From assembly GCA_014706295.1 (NCBI GenBank), contig JACSVZ010000002.1, positions 50,184,717 to 50,248,716 of the forward strand: a stretch of 64,000 bases of DNA, read 5' to 3'. The DNA is from Lycocorax pyrrhopterus obiensis (Eukaryota; Chordata; Aves; Passeriformes; Paradisaeidae). Below are positions 27,801 to 42,800 of the stretch, in pieces; the first letter of the stretch is position 1, and each line of letters begins with the position of its first letter. The position numbers were made by a program, and so were the translations under genes. The notes beneath the pieces were generated by a model. The model was not told where the DNA came from, did no database searches, and worked only from the letters and a program-made list of their open reading frames with translations.

Positions 27801-30800
27801 CAGCTCTAAATTGATTTAAGTCTTCATTAAATATGAGATTCCAAAAAGAGGTTTAGTAGCAAATAAAAGAAAAACAAAATGAAACAAAATAAATGGTAAA
27901 GTACAATTTCACGGGTTGTGTAAGTCATTGCTATATCCCCTTTAGCTGTTACTCCTGCTTCAAATGCTTATTTACTTTCGTTCGTTCCAGTGTGACTAAT
28001 CCTTTGTCACAAGCATGTTCTTACTGAGAGATAATACCTGTAACTTGAACCAAGTAAAGCTGAAGCACTCCATTTATAAGGAAGCCCCAATTGTTCAAGC
28101 AGAAACATTAAAGAAAATATTTCCTTTTCAAAATTCACAAATCTTACTTAGCATCTTGACACAATAAAACTCCTCTTCCACTTCCAAATCTCCTCTTCCT
28201 CATTAACACAGCATACAAGAGCACTAGTGTGCAACTTTCTGCCTCTGTTCTTCAAGCCTCTCACTCACATTTTTAAAGGAATTCCATCTGAAATATCGCT
28301 GCCCAAAACATTCCGCTTTGAGCTTACACTGGCACTTGTTTGTGAACAAAACCAAGCCGCTTAAACCTACTAAACAGAGGATGGCAGCTACCTACTCCAA
28401 TTTCAAAAGACCAAACTGAATTGTTCATATAATCACTTGCAAATGTTTAGCATCTCATACAGAGAGGCCAGAAAATGCGTACAAAGTGCCGACTGGTGAG
28501 GCAAAGAACTGAAAAATATAAACTTGCATCTGGAACTGATCTTGGTAAGAATTTCATAAGCAGACAAACAATGCATGTAGCAGTATAACAAAAAGGTCAA
28601 CATGAGACCTTCTCCACATTCTGAAGCGATATGCTGATCACTGAGCATTGACTGAGTTTTTAGTTTCCTCAGGCAGACCCCAAGTTCTGTCCTGAATACA
28701 AGATAAGTCACTGGAAAGTTTTAAAACCCTATCCCGCTTCAGAATAAAAGGAAATTTTTCTAACAGAAGAAGATTAATCGGAAGGTGGCAACTTGTTGCA
28801 ATGTCTGTGTATGTTTGAAGTTAGATACACTACCTTGAAGTCTGAAGATACAGAAAAACTAAATGACTATACATTGTAACATTACATAAATCATGTTAAA
28901 ACAAAAATAGGATTGATAATATTATATTATTTTTAAATTGCTGCCGAAGAACATAAGGTTTCTGAAAGAACCCAGTATATCTTATATAGTCCTAAAATAA
29001 TTATAATTCTGTTGTTTCTCTGGCTGAAGACAAAAATATTTAACTAACTGCCAAAGGCTTTATCTTGTCCATGACCTGTGCCTGTGGCTCATTCGGATCG
29101 CTTACTCAGTTGACTTTCTGATGACTTTTTTGGAGGTAAGGACCACTGGAAATGAATATATGATTCCACAGAAGTGAGTCAGGATTTGATATCATGCTGT
29201 CATCAGATGCTTTGTTTCTGCTTGCTTCTTGTCAATGTTAGTCCCCACATTTCTAGTTGGCAAACATTTAAAGGATACTCACACTATACTGAATAGTACG
29301 AATTAGTGCTGCTCTGCACTAATTCTTTGGACAGATGCATTTCAGGCATTCTAAATTAAAAGATTTAATGAAAACTACTTGAATGAGGCACTATTAGAAT
29401 TTGCTTTACAAAAGCCATAGATTTGCAAAAATATACAGAAGTCTTACTTTCATATGAAACTCCTATATAATCACTTCAGTTCATAATTTGTATGAATAGT
29501 TTATATACTTGTATCAATTTGAACTCTAAATAGTTAAATTGTAATTGTTTGGCAGACTACTATAGAGGACTTTGAAGACTTGCAAAACACTCTAAAATCA
29601 AAATAAAAGATTGCATGTGCACTATAGAACTGGAACGTTTCCCTGAGACTGTCAAACACTAAACAGCAGTCTCAGCTATTCAGGTGAAATATTTCCCTAT
29701 TTAATTATACAAATCCTTGTAGAGGGGAAAATGAATCATGTCTGAGATGACAGATCGTTTTTTCCTTTCCCCTTCAAAACACATACATTGCTTTTCTGCT
29801 TACAAAATTCTTACCAACCAAGAACTGCTCCAGACACAAGTTTTATATTTTTCAGTTCTTCAACTGACTAGTCAGTACTCTGTATGCTAAGATACAGCAG
29901 CCAAATTTTACAGCAACTGTGGGCCATCCAAGTACCTCCAGGACCTAGCTAAGAAATACCCATGGCATTATGACAATTTCTTATTGTAGTCTTTGCTGTA
30001 TTTCTTATTTATTTTCCCCACATTCAAGCACACAGATGGTAAAGCATCACTTCAAATATATCAAATACTATGTTTGACTTCACCAGTTTTAAGCTTACAG
30101 TAACTTTTTCTCTACAACAATGAACACACTAAAAGCTGTGCAAAAAGCAGTGTGCAGTAATAAAAACAAAGAATAGAAATATGAAAACTTATATTTCATT
30201 ATTAAACTCACAAGCTGCATGTTCCTGCCTACAAGAAGAGCAGCTGCTGGAACAGCACTCCTGGGCTCCTCTCTTAATTTCAGTCCCAAAACTTTGCTTA
30301 TCATCTTCTAAATCTAATTGGCCACTCAAATTTTGAGACTGATGGCTAAGATCTATTCCTAAGTGCATGCACTCAAAAAGTATGGTTTATAGCAGAACTC
30401 ACAATAGTTTCTATATTTGTGGTACAATTTATGAAGTTGGTACTTTGTAGGCAGAAAGGAACTGAAAACGGTTTAAGCGGCGGAAAGGAACAAACATGTC
30501 TGTTCCCTAAGCTTACCATTTTTGTGAAAAAAAGTACAGAACATCAGCAGTTAAAATACAAACGAACAAATGCTGTCTATCTTTCTACACGCCAAAAGTA
30601 CTGGCTGTATCCCCCTTTTCAAAAGTGCATTATCGCTTTTTATCAAGCACCAAAAAAACAAAAGAAAGGAAAAAAAAGCTGTTGTCAGAGCATTCTAACA
30701 TTAATCACATACATTTCATTTTTTTTTTGTTTCAAATTATTTTCAAATTCACACTGTAACTATAATAATCCATTGTTCTAGAGTTTCCCCCCAGCAATAC

Positions 30801-33800
30801 AGGAATCAAAAACTAAGATGAGCCATGTAAAGGCTGTGACATCTTACTAGAAAAGTTACCATTAAAACTGTATTAGCCTGACTTGATTTCTGATTCTTCT
30901 GATGACAGATATGAGTTTATGAATTTCAGACACCAATGCAATTCTACAATGAATGTTCTGTATATTCAATTGATGCTTTCCCATAAACACACAGGCTAAG
31001 AAAAAAAACAAAGCTACAATTATCCAAAAACTGTTTAAACTACATGATTTATAACACCACCACACAATTCCTACTTAAACATCATACAATTGAGCATTTA
31101 TTCTTGCAATATGTAATAGCAGAGGGGAAAGTGCATTCCTTGCCAACTGGCAAACTAATACCACTGCAACAGCTAACAAGGGTGATAATTTTTCCTTTAG
31201 CCTGAATATTACAAAAAAAAGTTTTTAGAAGCAGACTATTTCTTTCACAGGTAAAAATATACTGCAATATTACCAATAAAAATAAATGTGCATAAACCAG
31301 AAAAAGTTACAAATTAAATACCTCCCTCTCTCCACTCAAGCTATACTACCAACCTCAAAGTATAACTGGCCTCTGCAAACAAGGGTGTTTTTCAAAACCA
31401 CCACTATCCATATTAATCAGAAATCCTCTTCCTCCTCTGCCCAGTTATCTGGGTCTACTTGAGCAAGAACAAATAATCTCTGGTTTCTTATCCTTTCAAA
31501 TGAGTTTCGTGCCTGAGAAGCTGGGGGTCTCAACCATTTGTTTACAAGCATAGTAGATACTCCACAGAAAATGTGCAACAGACATGAAACTGGCTTGAAA
31601 ACCTTCCAATATAATTCTGGTTGTTACATTAGTAATAGTAACAATAATTGCAATCATAATATTAATAATGATGATGATGAACTGCAGTAAAAGACCAAGG
31701 GCTTACTTTGTTCAGCTTTAGAGTATGCAAGTATAGCAACACTATTCTATGAATAAGTTTCAAAGTGGCTTTATTTCGTAAGTCTACCCTCAGGAAAAAG
31801 TTTTTCAGTTTTAGAGGAAAAAATTGGATTGATTGCTTGTTATAGCCAGATTACATAAATTTAAATACTTGATGCAAATGAGAACAAGACCAATTCTGAC
31901 AACAGAAGAAACTGTGTTTACATTTAATTTCCAGATATTTGTAACAAGCTATTAATCACTTTTTTTCCACAAGTCCAACAGTGTTTTTTTAAAGAGGGCT
32001 GTAGTGCTTTCTAACAGTTTTCATACACATTTGATACAAGCAAACAGCAAACTAAGTGCATTTGATGACACTTCCAGTGGTATTTACTATTCAGCTCCAG
32101 CTCTGTGAACAAAATGTTTCCAGTGCAACTGGTTTACTCTCCTTTTAATTAAAACGTAGACTGCACAGCTAATAAAGGAAAAATAATTAGAATATTAATT
32201 ACACTCAGTGCAGCAATATTTAAGCTCTCCTGTCACAACCATAGGGCAAGACAATTTTAAAACATGTTGCAGCGTTAGCACATACTGTTTCAGGAGTTGA
32301 AAGGCATTCACACTCAGTCTTACAAAAGCCTTTATGTGTAGGCTCATAAAACAAATTCCCCACTGATAAACCTTTAGAGAGGCAGATCTGTGCCTTGAAA
32401 CCTCCTTAGGTATCTACACTCTGCAGGGATGAGAACCCAGATGCATGTCCCTCTCTCTAACATGCTCTGCCATTGGCCTTGTGAGCTTGTCCCTGCAGCA
32501 GTACAATTTCAAATGGAGGTTTACAGAGCACCTCTCCCACCCATTCCCTTCCACTTCATTCCAAAACTCTGGTGATCAGCACAATCTTGTGGGTATAATG
32601 AAATATGCACTTTATTTCTCTCTGGCAGAGCAGACCTAGTCCCAGCATTCAGCATGAGATCATCATGTTCTTTATTGAGAAAGCTGACAGCCCCAGTTCA
32701 GTTTCTCAGATCATCAACTCTTCTAGCTACATCTGCAACACCACTTTGGTAAATCACTGTGCAATTGCAAAAAGGACATATGTGCACAAAAAATAGATGG
32801 TTAGCTGAATCAGTTCCATGTATGCTTGGCCTGGGATATTTTATGTTGCTGTTCCAGCCCCACGAAGCCTTTCAGCTGTGCAAAAGGCTTCTTCAGACAC
32901 TGCTGTAACAGCGTAGGGGCAGCGATTAGCTGCACCACTTCCTCAGCTGGTCACATCCAAGATAAGCCTACACATCCTTCAAGTTGCTTTGTAAGAAGCT
33001 ATCTTGAATATAAGAACAAACAGCTAAGCCACTGGTAGAGTCTAATTACTTTGACTTGTTTGTTTGTGGGTTTTTTCTTGCTGAATTCTTTAAAATCAGA
33101 GAATCACAGAATGGGTCAGGTTGAAAGGGACCATAGTGGGTCATCTGGCCCAGCCTCCCTGCTCAAGCAGGGTCATCCTGAAGCCCATGGCACAGGACTG
33201 CATCCAGATGGTTCTTGAATATCTCCAGTGAGGGAGACTCCACAACCTCTTCAGGCAATCTGCTCCAGTGTTTGGTCACCCTCATAGAAAAGAAGTGGAA
33301 CTTCCTATGTTCCAGTTTATGCCCACTGCCTCTTGTCCTATTGTTGGGCACCACTGAGAAGTGCCTGGGTCCATCCTCTTGGCACCCTCCTTTCAGGTAT
33401 AGATAAACATTAATGAGGGCTCCTCTCAGTCATCTCCTTTTGAGGCTGAACAGGCTCAACTCCCTCAGCCTCTCTCATAAGAAAGATGCTGCAAAAGATG
33501 TCCTTACTATCTCAGTGCATGATACTTTTCATTGCCTAAACCATATCAACAAATTCTGTTCAATTACATAAATCAGATACGTAGCATCCATAACAGTAAA
33601 AAGGACACTCATTTCCACAAATATTGGGAGAGTCATAACGTTAGAAAAGAAGTGCTTGCAGATCATGATTTTTAGCTAAGGAGGCAACATCCTGCATTGA
33701 CTTTTATCTTGTGGTTCATGCGTGGCATTGAGTGCAACAAAGCAAATGTACAAGAATTTCTGTTCAGGACATCATTCAGTGACGTGTCTCTTTTAATCAC

Positions 33801-36800
33801 ATTTTCTAAACAGTTCTAAGAGTCTAATTTACAGCCTGCTACCATATAGAATGTTTCTCAACACAAACAAAAACCCTTTTAGAATTCAATTCCTTCCAAC
33901 ACTCCACTTTTTTAATACCATTGAGAGAGCATTGTGATAGGCACAATGTTTTTAGGAGCATTTTCTTCAGGCACAAGACGCAAAATACCATTGAGACATT
34001 CTTCCACTTCAGATCAGACTTGAAGCAGTCACATACATGCAAGCTGACCCAAACATCTCTTCAGTATATCAAGAAAAAATCATCAGCTCAATTTTAATAA
34101 CACCACCACTAAAAACTGTAATTGCACCATCACAAGTGAACTTTTTTTTCTTTTTTTCTTTCACCTTAAGGAGTAGTCAATAACAAAACCTCTATGTAGG
34201 TACAGAAGACATTGCTGACCTGGTTCAGTTCCAGCTCTGAAGTGGCCACATCCAACCAAGCAATAGCTCCACATTTGGCAGCTGGTTTATACTTTGCTTG
34301 AAATCAACTTTCAACCATATGAGAACGTGAAGACATCCATCAGTCATGGGCTGAACTTACGGATCTTGGAGTTCTAGGTAACTTTTGTAAAGATGATCTA
34401 CTCACACACCAGCAAGCTGATAAAATTTATGAGTAATCCAATGACTACAATAAGAAAGATCCCTCTGTTGGTTCTACCTTATATAACACAGACTGCCAGT
34501 AATGGTAATAGATAGAGCTTTTCACTGCAGTGACTTTTGGAAGCTCTGACATTGAATTAGTATTTTATTTTCTTATAATAAAGTTCACGGCACAAAGAGT
34601 GTGAACTACACTAGAGAATTAGGCTCTTCAGACAGATATAAAAGCCTGTGCAGTGTGGAAGAGCTGACTACTTGGTACACCAAGGTCTTTTGGACATTTT
34701 ATTTCACTTCTTCTTCTGACATGCAAGTCAAAAATCACAATTAAATGGCATCTTCCATGGTATAGTATAATTTGAACACATTAAAACAAATCAAGGCAAC
34801 CAGCTCAAGAATTCCAAGAACTAAATCAGATGTGTTCTTACTTATTTCAAGAAGATTTAAGAAAGAATGAATAGCACTTGATAGCTTGTAAGACACGTAA
34901 GCAATGTACAATCCTCAGGTTTTTACTCCTTACAATGTTATGTAGAATTACCTTAACAGAAGTTCTTTGGGTAGTTTTTTGTTAATAAGGGCTTCATCAT
35001 TATTTGAGAAAACCTAGAAACAGAAAGAAAAAACACTATTTTAAAAACCAACAAGTAAAACATCTTTTAAAGAGGCTATTCACCTTCTACTTACGTCCTT
35101 AATTCTCCTAAATTAGTGTTAATATCAAGTTTTCAACATGTTAGTTGTCATTACAATAAAATTATTTCAGTGTACAAAATAAAGCCACATCCCTACATAC
35201 ACCTGCTCTTCCCTAGTGCTAAGATTTAGCCACACAAAAATTGTGGAGCAACTTAATAATCATGAAACAAGCACACTTACACTCCACAAAGAAGTATTTT
35301 AAGCAGTAGTGAAACTTCAAGCAATAGCAAGCACATACAAACACACACTGGCTGCACAGTCCTAAAACTGTCCCATTACAGAAAACAAACTGGACATTTC
35401 CAGTTATTCAGGTCTGCCCCCCCCCCCACTTTGCACTGTCTACAGTGCAAATACTTTGGCCCAGGTATGTGAATACGGATAAAATATAACTATCTACACA
35501 TTTAAAGAATTTAGTGCCACAGATAGGGCAGCAGCTGCTATATATAAGCAAAGTAAGCATGTCAAGAAATGTTACAAGAAAAACTGAAAATACCTCTCAT
35601 CCAAACTTCATATTATTGATACATATCCTCAGGAAAAAAAAAAAAAAGAGACTAAAAGAAAATGCCCAAGTAAAAAAGCAGGCAATACTAAGGTTATACA
35701 GTCAACAGCTAAATACAAAGACTAAAACAAAGATGTTGACCAGATTCACTACTTAATCTAAATATTTAGCTTTGAGAAATTTTACCACAGGAACACAGCA
35801 ATAAACAAAACAGAAGGTGAATTAGAATTTAAGGAACCATGGCAAAGACTGGAAGATGTCAAAGTCACAAGCAATCATTTCCTGTGTAAAGAGAAGAGCT
35901 TTATGGAGTCCATTTGTTGTCCATAATACCAGAAACAAAAACTAGGAAGAAGGATCCAAAATAGATGAGTTTTCTGAATGCTAAAAGGTAAATATGAAAA
36001 TCACACAAAACATGAAAACAACTGGAAGAAATCTTCTCCCTTTACTGTTACTGACATCAGGGTATCACCCTTTGTTCATCCTACCATCCACACACATTGA
36101 ATACTTGGAAACTATTTGCTTTGCTTCTTGGTCAAAAAGAAAATGAAAAAAGAAAAAAGGAAGGTGGTTCTGAATAAAGGTCCATAAAAGCAAATAATGA
36201 AAAAAAAGTCAAATATAAGCTTGGCTCTGTCTTCACAAAAGATGGGAGATAGCAAAAATCACACATCTGGGAATTTTGAAAATATAAAATACTGCAAGAT
36301 CTGAAAACCTGAACCTCCTGGCTGCTGCCAAGAACTGTTTTTCTCTTCCAGTACATCCTAGACTGATTTCAAGTTTAACTGCACACTACTTTTTCAATTT
36401 TGACACAGATTTCTTCACCCACTACCCCTGTGCATGGCTATCCCCGCATCTAAGGACAATAAAGCTGTCAACTTTCAATAGGACTGACAAGTTTAATCAA
36501 GCTTCCTTTTCCGGCAACCGGAGCAGCACATTTATTCACAAACTAGGGACTACAGATATTCAAAGCATAAAACAACTATGAATATATATTTCAATAGGAC
36601 AATTCTAGCTCCTTCAGAAGAGAGACATTGGCTTTAAGCAGTTCCACGTGACTGACCATAGGTTCAGCTTTGCTCTGGCTGTTTTATATCCAATACCCAT
36701 TGCTGTTGATATTTTCAGCCTTTAGGCTGAAACACACAATGTACATCAACAACATTTTTAGAACTGGTTGACTGCTTCTGACTTTGACAACTCATAGGTT

Positions 36801-39800
36801 TAGGAATTATCCACATGTGAGCCATTTTTATATTATATGCTGCTCAAAGTTTGCAGCTGAAAACTGCCTGAAAACAGTATTTTTTCAGGCAACATGTATC
36901 AGGAGTTTTTTTAAAGAACAGTCAATATGCCAGTTGTGTTTACTGCAGAACTCATTCAGAAAAAAAGGACATCTATGCCATCCTCATAGAAGTTAGGATC
37001 ACTAAAGAGCCAAGTAAGGAAATATTCCTGTGTATTGCAGGTTGGAAACATAAGCCACAAAAAAAGGATGTCACCTCCGTGACAGCACACAAGGTCTGTG
37101 GTAAAACAGACAAGTGAACTTAGATCTCATTAATTTTGGTTCAGAATCTGAACATTCAGTATCACAGACCTAGAAGTCCTCTTTTAACTTAAATTATTCT
37201 ATAGCTGCAGATAATTCCTCAAAAGTTACATCATCTAGCAGACACATACATGCATATATTTTTAAATAAAGCTACTTTGCAGACTGCTACTAGTTTACAC
37301 GTGTGCTGTCACTTTGCCTATATAAAAAAAAATCTATCCTTCTTTTCGTTAAACCACAGATTCTGAAGTATACAGTAACATGGAGATATATATATATAGA
37401 GAGAGAGATACATATATATATATATGCTCACTCTGTGAGGATAACACAGGATTTGAGTTAGTAAGGTATGAGACAAGTTACTCTAAAGACTTGAGCACGC
37501 ATTATAGCTCTTTGTGTTAAATAGTATTTCCAACTACTCATCAGCAAAAGTGAAATCGCTACAAATCATAGCACAGTAGTAAGTGTTCTCCTACCGAGAC
37601 AAAGCTGAAAAGCTAAACCTACAACCAAACCAGCAGCTCTTAGGAAAAAGGCTTATAATCTTTATGTTTATGTAAGATAGTTCTAAAGTTAAAGTTGGAC
37701 GCACAAACTGTTTTGAATATGTGACAGCATATCTGACCAACATGGTTCATTTAGGAAACTCAGTTAAAACTGGAAAAAACACAGCTTTTACTACACACTA
37801 TGAGATGCATGTGACTTGCCCATCCACACAAAGTACACCTGCTACACCACCCACAGATGAGGCCACAAACACATTCAAAGCTGTTTTCCCTCAAAAAGTA
37901 CCTTTTATGCATTCTTGTACACATTAGCATCAGTTCTCATATAATAACGTATTATCATTACGGAATAAGCACATCTAGAAAAATGAAAGCATCTCTTTAT
38001 AGTACTCTTTTAATCTGTGAAAGTTTATTCGCCTCTAGAACCATACTGCATTTGCATCTCAAAAGAAGAAAGGGGCTGCTTTAAAGGCTCCTCAATAAGT
38101 TTTCCCCCAGAGAACAGACACGGGACAACTGGAGTAGTCATTTCCTAGATAAACAATTGTAACCTGATTTGAAATGCATGCAAGCAGAGAGAAAAGACAG
38201 AAGGTGCAAACAGGACAATACATTCATTGTTTGAACAGTTTCTGATAATTTAAAATGTCCATAAATGAAGAATAGTTCCTGATCATTTGAAACTTCCATT
38301 AATGAAGCAAAAGCCCTAGTACATGCATGTACACTTCTTTTTATTTTTTAGTCAATTTTCGTCACATAACCTCTAGTTTGCCGTTTCTATTTATTTAAAA
38401 AAATCCACCAAAAACAATAAGTTGAGGAAGTGTTCAATCACTGTAAAAAATATTCTAGTATTCTTGTCAAATATGATTTTTTTCTTCACGTAAAGATCGT
38501 GCTGACAATGACATGCCCTCAGAATACCTGTACACAATAAGCCAAAATAACAATTAAGAATACCCTGAATGTAGAAAGAATATTTTTGCTCTCTTTGCTT
38601 TTGTATTTGGTAGCAAGTTTGACTGTGTTAATGACAGGGTATCTCAAACTCTACAAAAGTATGGTTTTAACTGTATAAAATCCCAAAATACAACAGATAA
38701 ATCTGTGCACATGGAAAAAGGATGAGATTGAACATATGCAATAAATGTTACTCTAAAACCAGTTTTAAATGTCCTGTAAATACAAGAGACACAGAAGATC
38801 TTTACATTCTTAAAAGAACTGCGAGAACACAAGACGAAATCCACAAGAGAAAACTGTAATTGCGTATTACATGAATCTTGAGCCATTTCTTACATTCCTT
38901 AACTGACCTCTCTTGGTAATATCTTCACTGTACTTAATGAGCTAAAAAGGGAGTATTTTCTTTAAAAATTACCTGATACTTTCTTACATTAAATTTCTTT
39001 AGCAACTACCCTTTTAAAAAATCTCTTCATTATATAAATAAAGCATCCATTGTGTAAATCTGTGAAACCCAAAAAAGATAATCTCCCCATTTTAATTCCC
39101 TTTCCATATTATTAAACATACTAATTGCCACTAGCCCTAGAACCTAACTTCTTGGTACACCACAGTCAGCCTGCCACCATTGAAAGCAGCACATTAATCT
39201 CTTCTGTTCTAACAGCTAGTGATAAAGGTTTTCACCAGAATTAATGAGATGAAGAAATCTTTTCTGATAGAGTTATTTCAAGATCAAAATAAGGTTATAC
39301 TGCTAATTTTGGTCATAGCCCTTATATTTTTTTTTAACAACGCAATTTCAGTTGTCATTCAGTCCTCTATTGAAGAGGACTATTTTCTTAACAGATGAAA
39401 CAGTTTTTATAGCAGCTCATCCATTATGGCTCAGTTCCACAGAGATATTTATGTATTTAATTTCCACTGAAATCAGAGTAGATAAGGATTTTCAACCTGT
39501 CAACTTTTCAAATCAAAAGTTATTAAAAACCCAGACTCTCAAAAATAGCCTTGCTTAGTAGCATGCTAAAGGAATTATGGGCAAGAGTAGGTTTGGGGAA
39601 GATGAAGTGTGAAAGACTCTAAAGATCATCGGCTAATGGCATATATACTGAAAATAAGGCTGAAGTATTTACCAATTCAGGGAAAAAAATAACGGGTCAT
39701 TTTCACCAAAGGAGACAGGAGGCTGGAATTGAATCATATATTTCCTTCCCTTCTATGGTTGACAGAGCACAGATTCTACTTAAATTGTAAATACAGCCAT

Positions 39801-42800
39801 ATGTAAAAAGCATCAAGTCTTTCAGGTTTTCACTGGCAAGAACAATTTTTATTAAGTATTACTCATGCAGTAATAGATATGGTAAAACCAATTTTTTTTA
39901 AATTTTTTTATTCAGTACCTTAATGTGCAGATTTTTGTTGCCAAACACAAAACCCAGCAGCTTGCTGCATATCTCTCCTCCACACCTGAGACACCTAATT
40001 GTTGCCTGTGCAATTTTCCTTTTACCATGCTACTGAAAGCACCTAGTGCTATAGTGGTAGGAAAGCCACCAGATTGGCTTTGCTACCCAGAGCAGCTCAC
40101 GAGCAAACTAAAGTAATGAATGGCATCCTAAAAAGCTCTCTATTTAAATACACCACAAAAATGGAGGAGGAAGAAGAGGCAAAACAACCTTCCTTTACCA
40201 CAAATTTCAGATTATCCCATGTTACACTCTAGTATAAACGTATAAAATTCTCTAATGCTCAGAGAATTGCTGCCAGCTAGACCTTCCTCCAGAAATGTAC
40301 AATCAATGCATCAGACAGGCAGACAGGCAGAATCATTTAACACCATGCAAGTGGCAAAACGTAGCCGTATCCAGGCAACAAAAGGAGCGTTAGACAGGAT
40401 ATACATTGCCAACAGAACTGAAATAAGTGATATCGAAGACACAACAGCTGACGGCACAGGACTGCTGCTAAATTAGAACCCATGGTAAAGCTTCCTGTAT
40501 AATCAATAAAAATTATGACACACCAAAGTGAACCTTGAAATGCAATCCCATCTTGAACCAAGCTTGTCTACAGCAGAGACAGACTGGCAAAATCTTTTAT
40601 TTCAACACACAGACATTGTCTGCCCTCCAGGCTTTCATTCCTATGCTCCAGCTGTTCACCCTGCTCTGGATCAGGCTTTGCCTTTGTGCATTTTAAAATC
40701 CAGCCTTCCTGGTTTGCTGTGGTTGCTAACCTTTTCTTCCCTTTGGACACACACTACTAAGAGCCCAGGACATTGTCTTCAGTAGCCTTATAGCTTCCTG
40801 TTTGCTGCCAGATACCCCCTGAATCTTTTGCACTTATCTTTCCTTGGGGTATTTTCTCTTCTAACACTGTGATGATAAACTGACTGAACAAAAGCAACAT
40901 CTCATATCAAATACTTCTGTTCTTATGGTGCTGATCATCTTAAAGAGTTAAGGCTCAACTTCAGAGAAGAACAAATGAACCTAAGCCCATCTCTGTTTTT
41001 CCTTAATGCCTTCCAATGACCTAAGGCTGCTAATAAAGGCCATAATGCTCTTAAAATTTCCCCAGAATAAGTGCTGTCCAACATAATAAAACCTTCCAGG
41101 CAGAAGCAGCTGGCCACACTGTCCACTTTGCTGCTTGATTCTCTTCCAGAAGAGCCATCATTCTTGTTTTGCCAGCACTGGTATTCACACCACATCATTC
41201 ACATTTTACTGGAGGGCATCAGCCTGGCTCTGCAAGGCCCTGTTCTTACCGGGTGACAGATCAAGGTCATTTGTGAACTTCAGAGCTGATGTCCGCAGCT
41301 GCACAACTCTACCTTGAGGCCTCTGGCTGTTCCAACTCAAGTGCCTCCCAGTGCAGAGCAGGAGGTGCTTGGAGATTGCCTTTCCTACTGCCTCGAGCAC
41401 ACCAGCCCGTCCTCAGTTGCTCAAACAGCTCACATCACCCTTTCCTGTGTGTTTTTCAGAATGGCAGTGACCTATTGCCAACAACATATTTGGAAATCAC
41501 CAACCAAGCCTTTTAAAGAGTATGGCTTCATTCCTGCAAGCAGCCAGGGTATTAAGGTCTAACAGGTTAACCTGACCTGTTAGCTGAGATGCCCATACTC
41601 TAATGCAACACTCAGTCTTGTCTCCTACTACATCACCAAAGAGCCATCAATCCTCTGACTCCAGTGTGATAGTTACTATTTTTGCTTGTTAAAAAGGGGA
41701 AATTCAATGGTTTGCAGAACTAGTGATTTACCTAATTACTTGCAGGCCTAAAATTCAGTTGAAAGATAACATTTTATCAATATCAATACTAGCTATCATG
41801 TAACTGGTGTTTGGTAGCCAGCACGGCAGAAAACATGTTCAATCCAATACCTCACTGAAAGAAAGAGCCATTACACTATTATTGGCAAAAAAGGCTTGCA
41901 AGCTCTGCTTTTCCCACTTTACTCTGAGATAGGAGCTACATGGAAGATTAACCCTTCGTTCAGGTGCATCCAGCTCACATTTGCCTTTCAAGGCATTGTG
42001 TTCTAACCACTACCAGAGATGGCAAAACAAACCTGAACCACATAGAAAAATAAACTATTCCTTACCTACTCTTCCAAGACTAGAGACTAGTTCAGATCAG
42101 GAAAGAAAAAAAAATTAAATAAAAATCCAACAACTACCATTTAAACACTAAGAAATTTGGAAAAAGCTGTTAATTGTATCCTCATATATTCTCTAAACAT
42201 ACGCAGAGACAGCTGAAAAAACAGGTTTGACAAAGTTTTATCCTCATCATCTGTTAGATATATACTGATTGGCAAATCTTTCCTTCAATTTGCTTTCTCT
42301 TCAAAAAAATAATGACTGAACATTTCCTTTTTCAGGTAATTATCCATTACTCGTCTTTTAAGATTATACCCTTCTAAACAGTACACGATGATACATTTAG
42401 ACATCATTCCTAAAAGAACTAAATTAAAATAAAGCATTCAATTAGCAGTCTAATCTATAAAGTACTTTAAAGTGGAATATGCAGAAACCCATATCATCAT
42501 CTTTATGGGCTCTCAGAGTAACAGACCCATTAATTAATGGGAGAATGGCAGAATACTAAAATCAGATGGATGAAGCAGCTGTTGCCTGCAACCCATCACA
42601 AGGGTACAAAGTAGCCCCTCACAAGGTTGATTAAGCATCATACAGATTCTGTATTTCTTGATCAGGTAAATGACAAATCTCTCCTTAAGCATCAAGCAGA
42701 GTCTCAAACGGAATTTACAAAAGCCTAAGTTCAAAACACCTGAGAAAAGTTCTTTTCTTTGACCACTCAAGTAACTTTGAGACTCTAAGAAGAAATACTG

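Larger units (their letters stand above)
20632..34951 (-). other. FBXL2 intron 2
   Basis: 14.3 kb, the largest intron seen. It holds an inverted-repeat cluster at 23075-23190, a short ATG trinucleotide tract at 31667-31681 and a CR1 fragment at about 33098-33497. The rest is AT-rich unique-looking sequence without supported genes. Confidence 0.85.

Noticed and set aside
30419..30781. 120-codon plus-strand frame in intron 2
   Set aside because: Lys/Asn-rich product of AT-rich DNA without domain or conserved motif.
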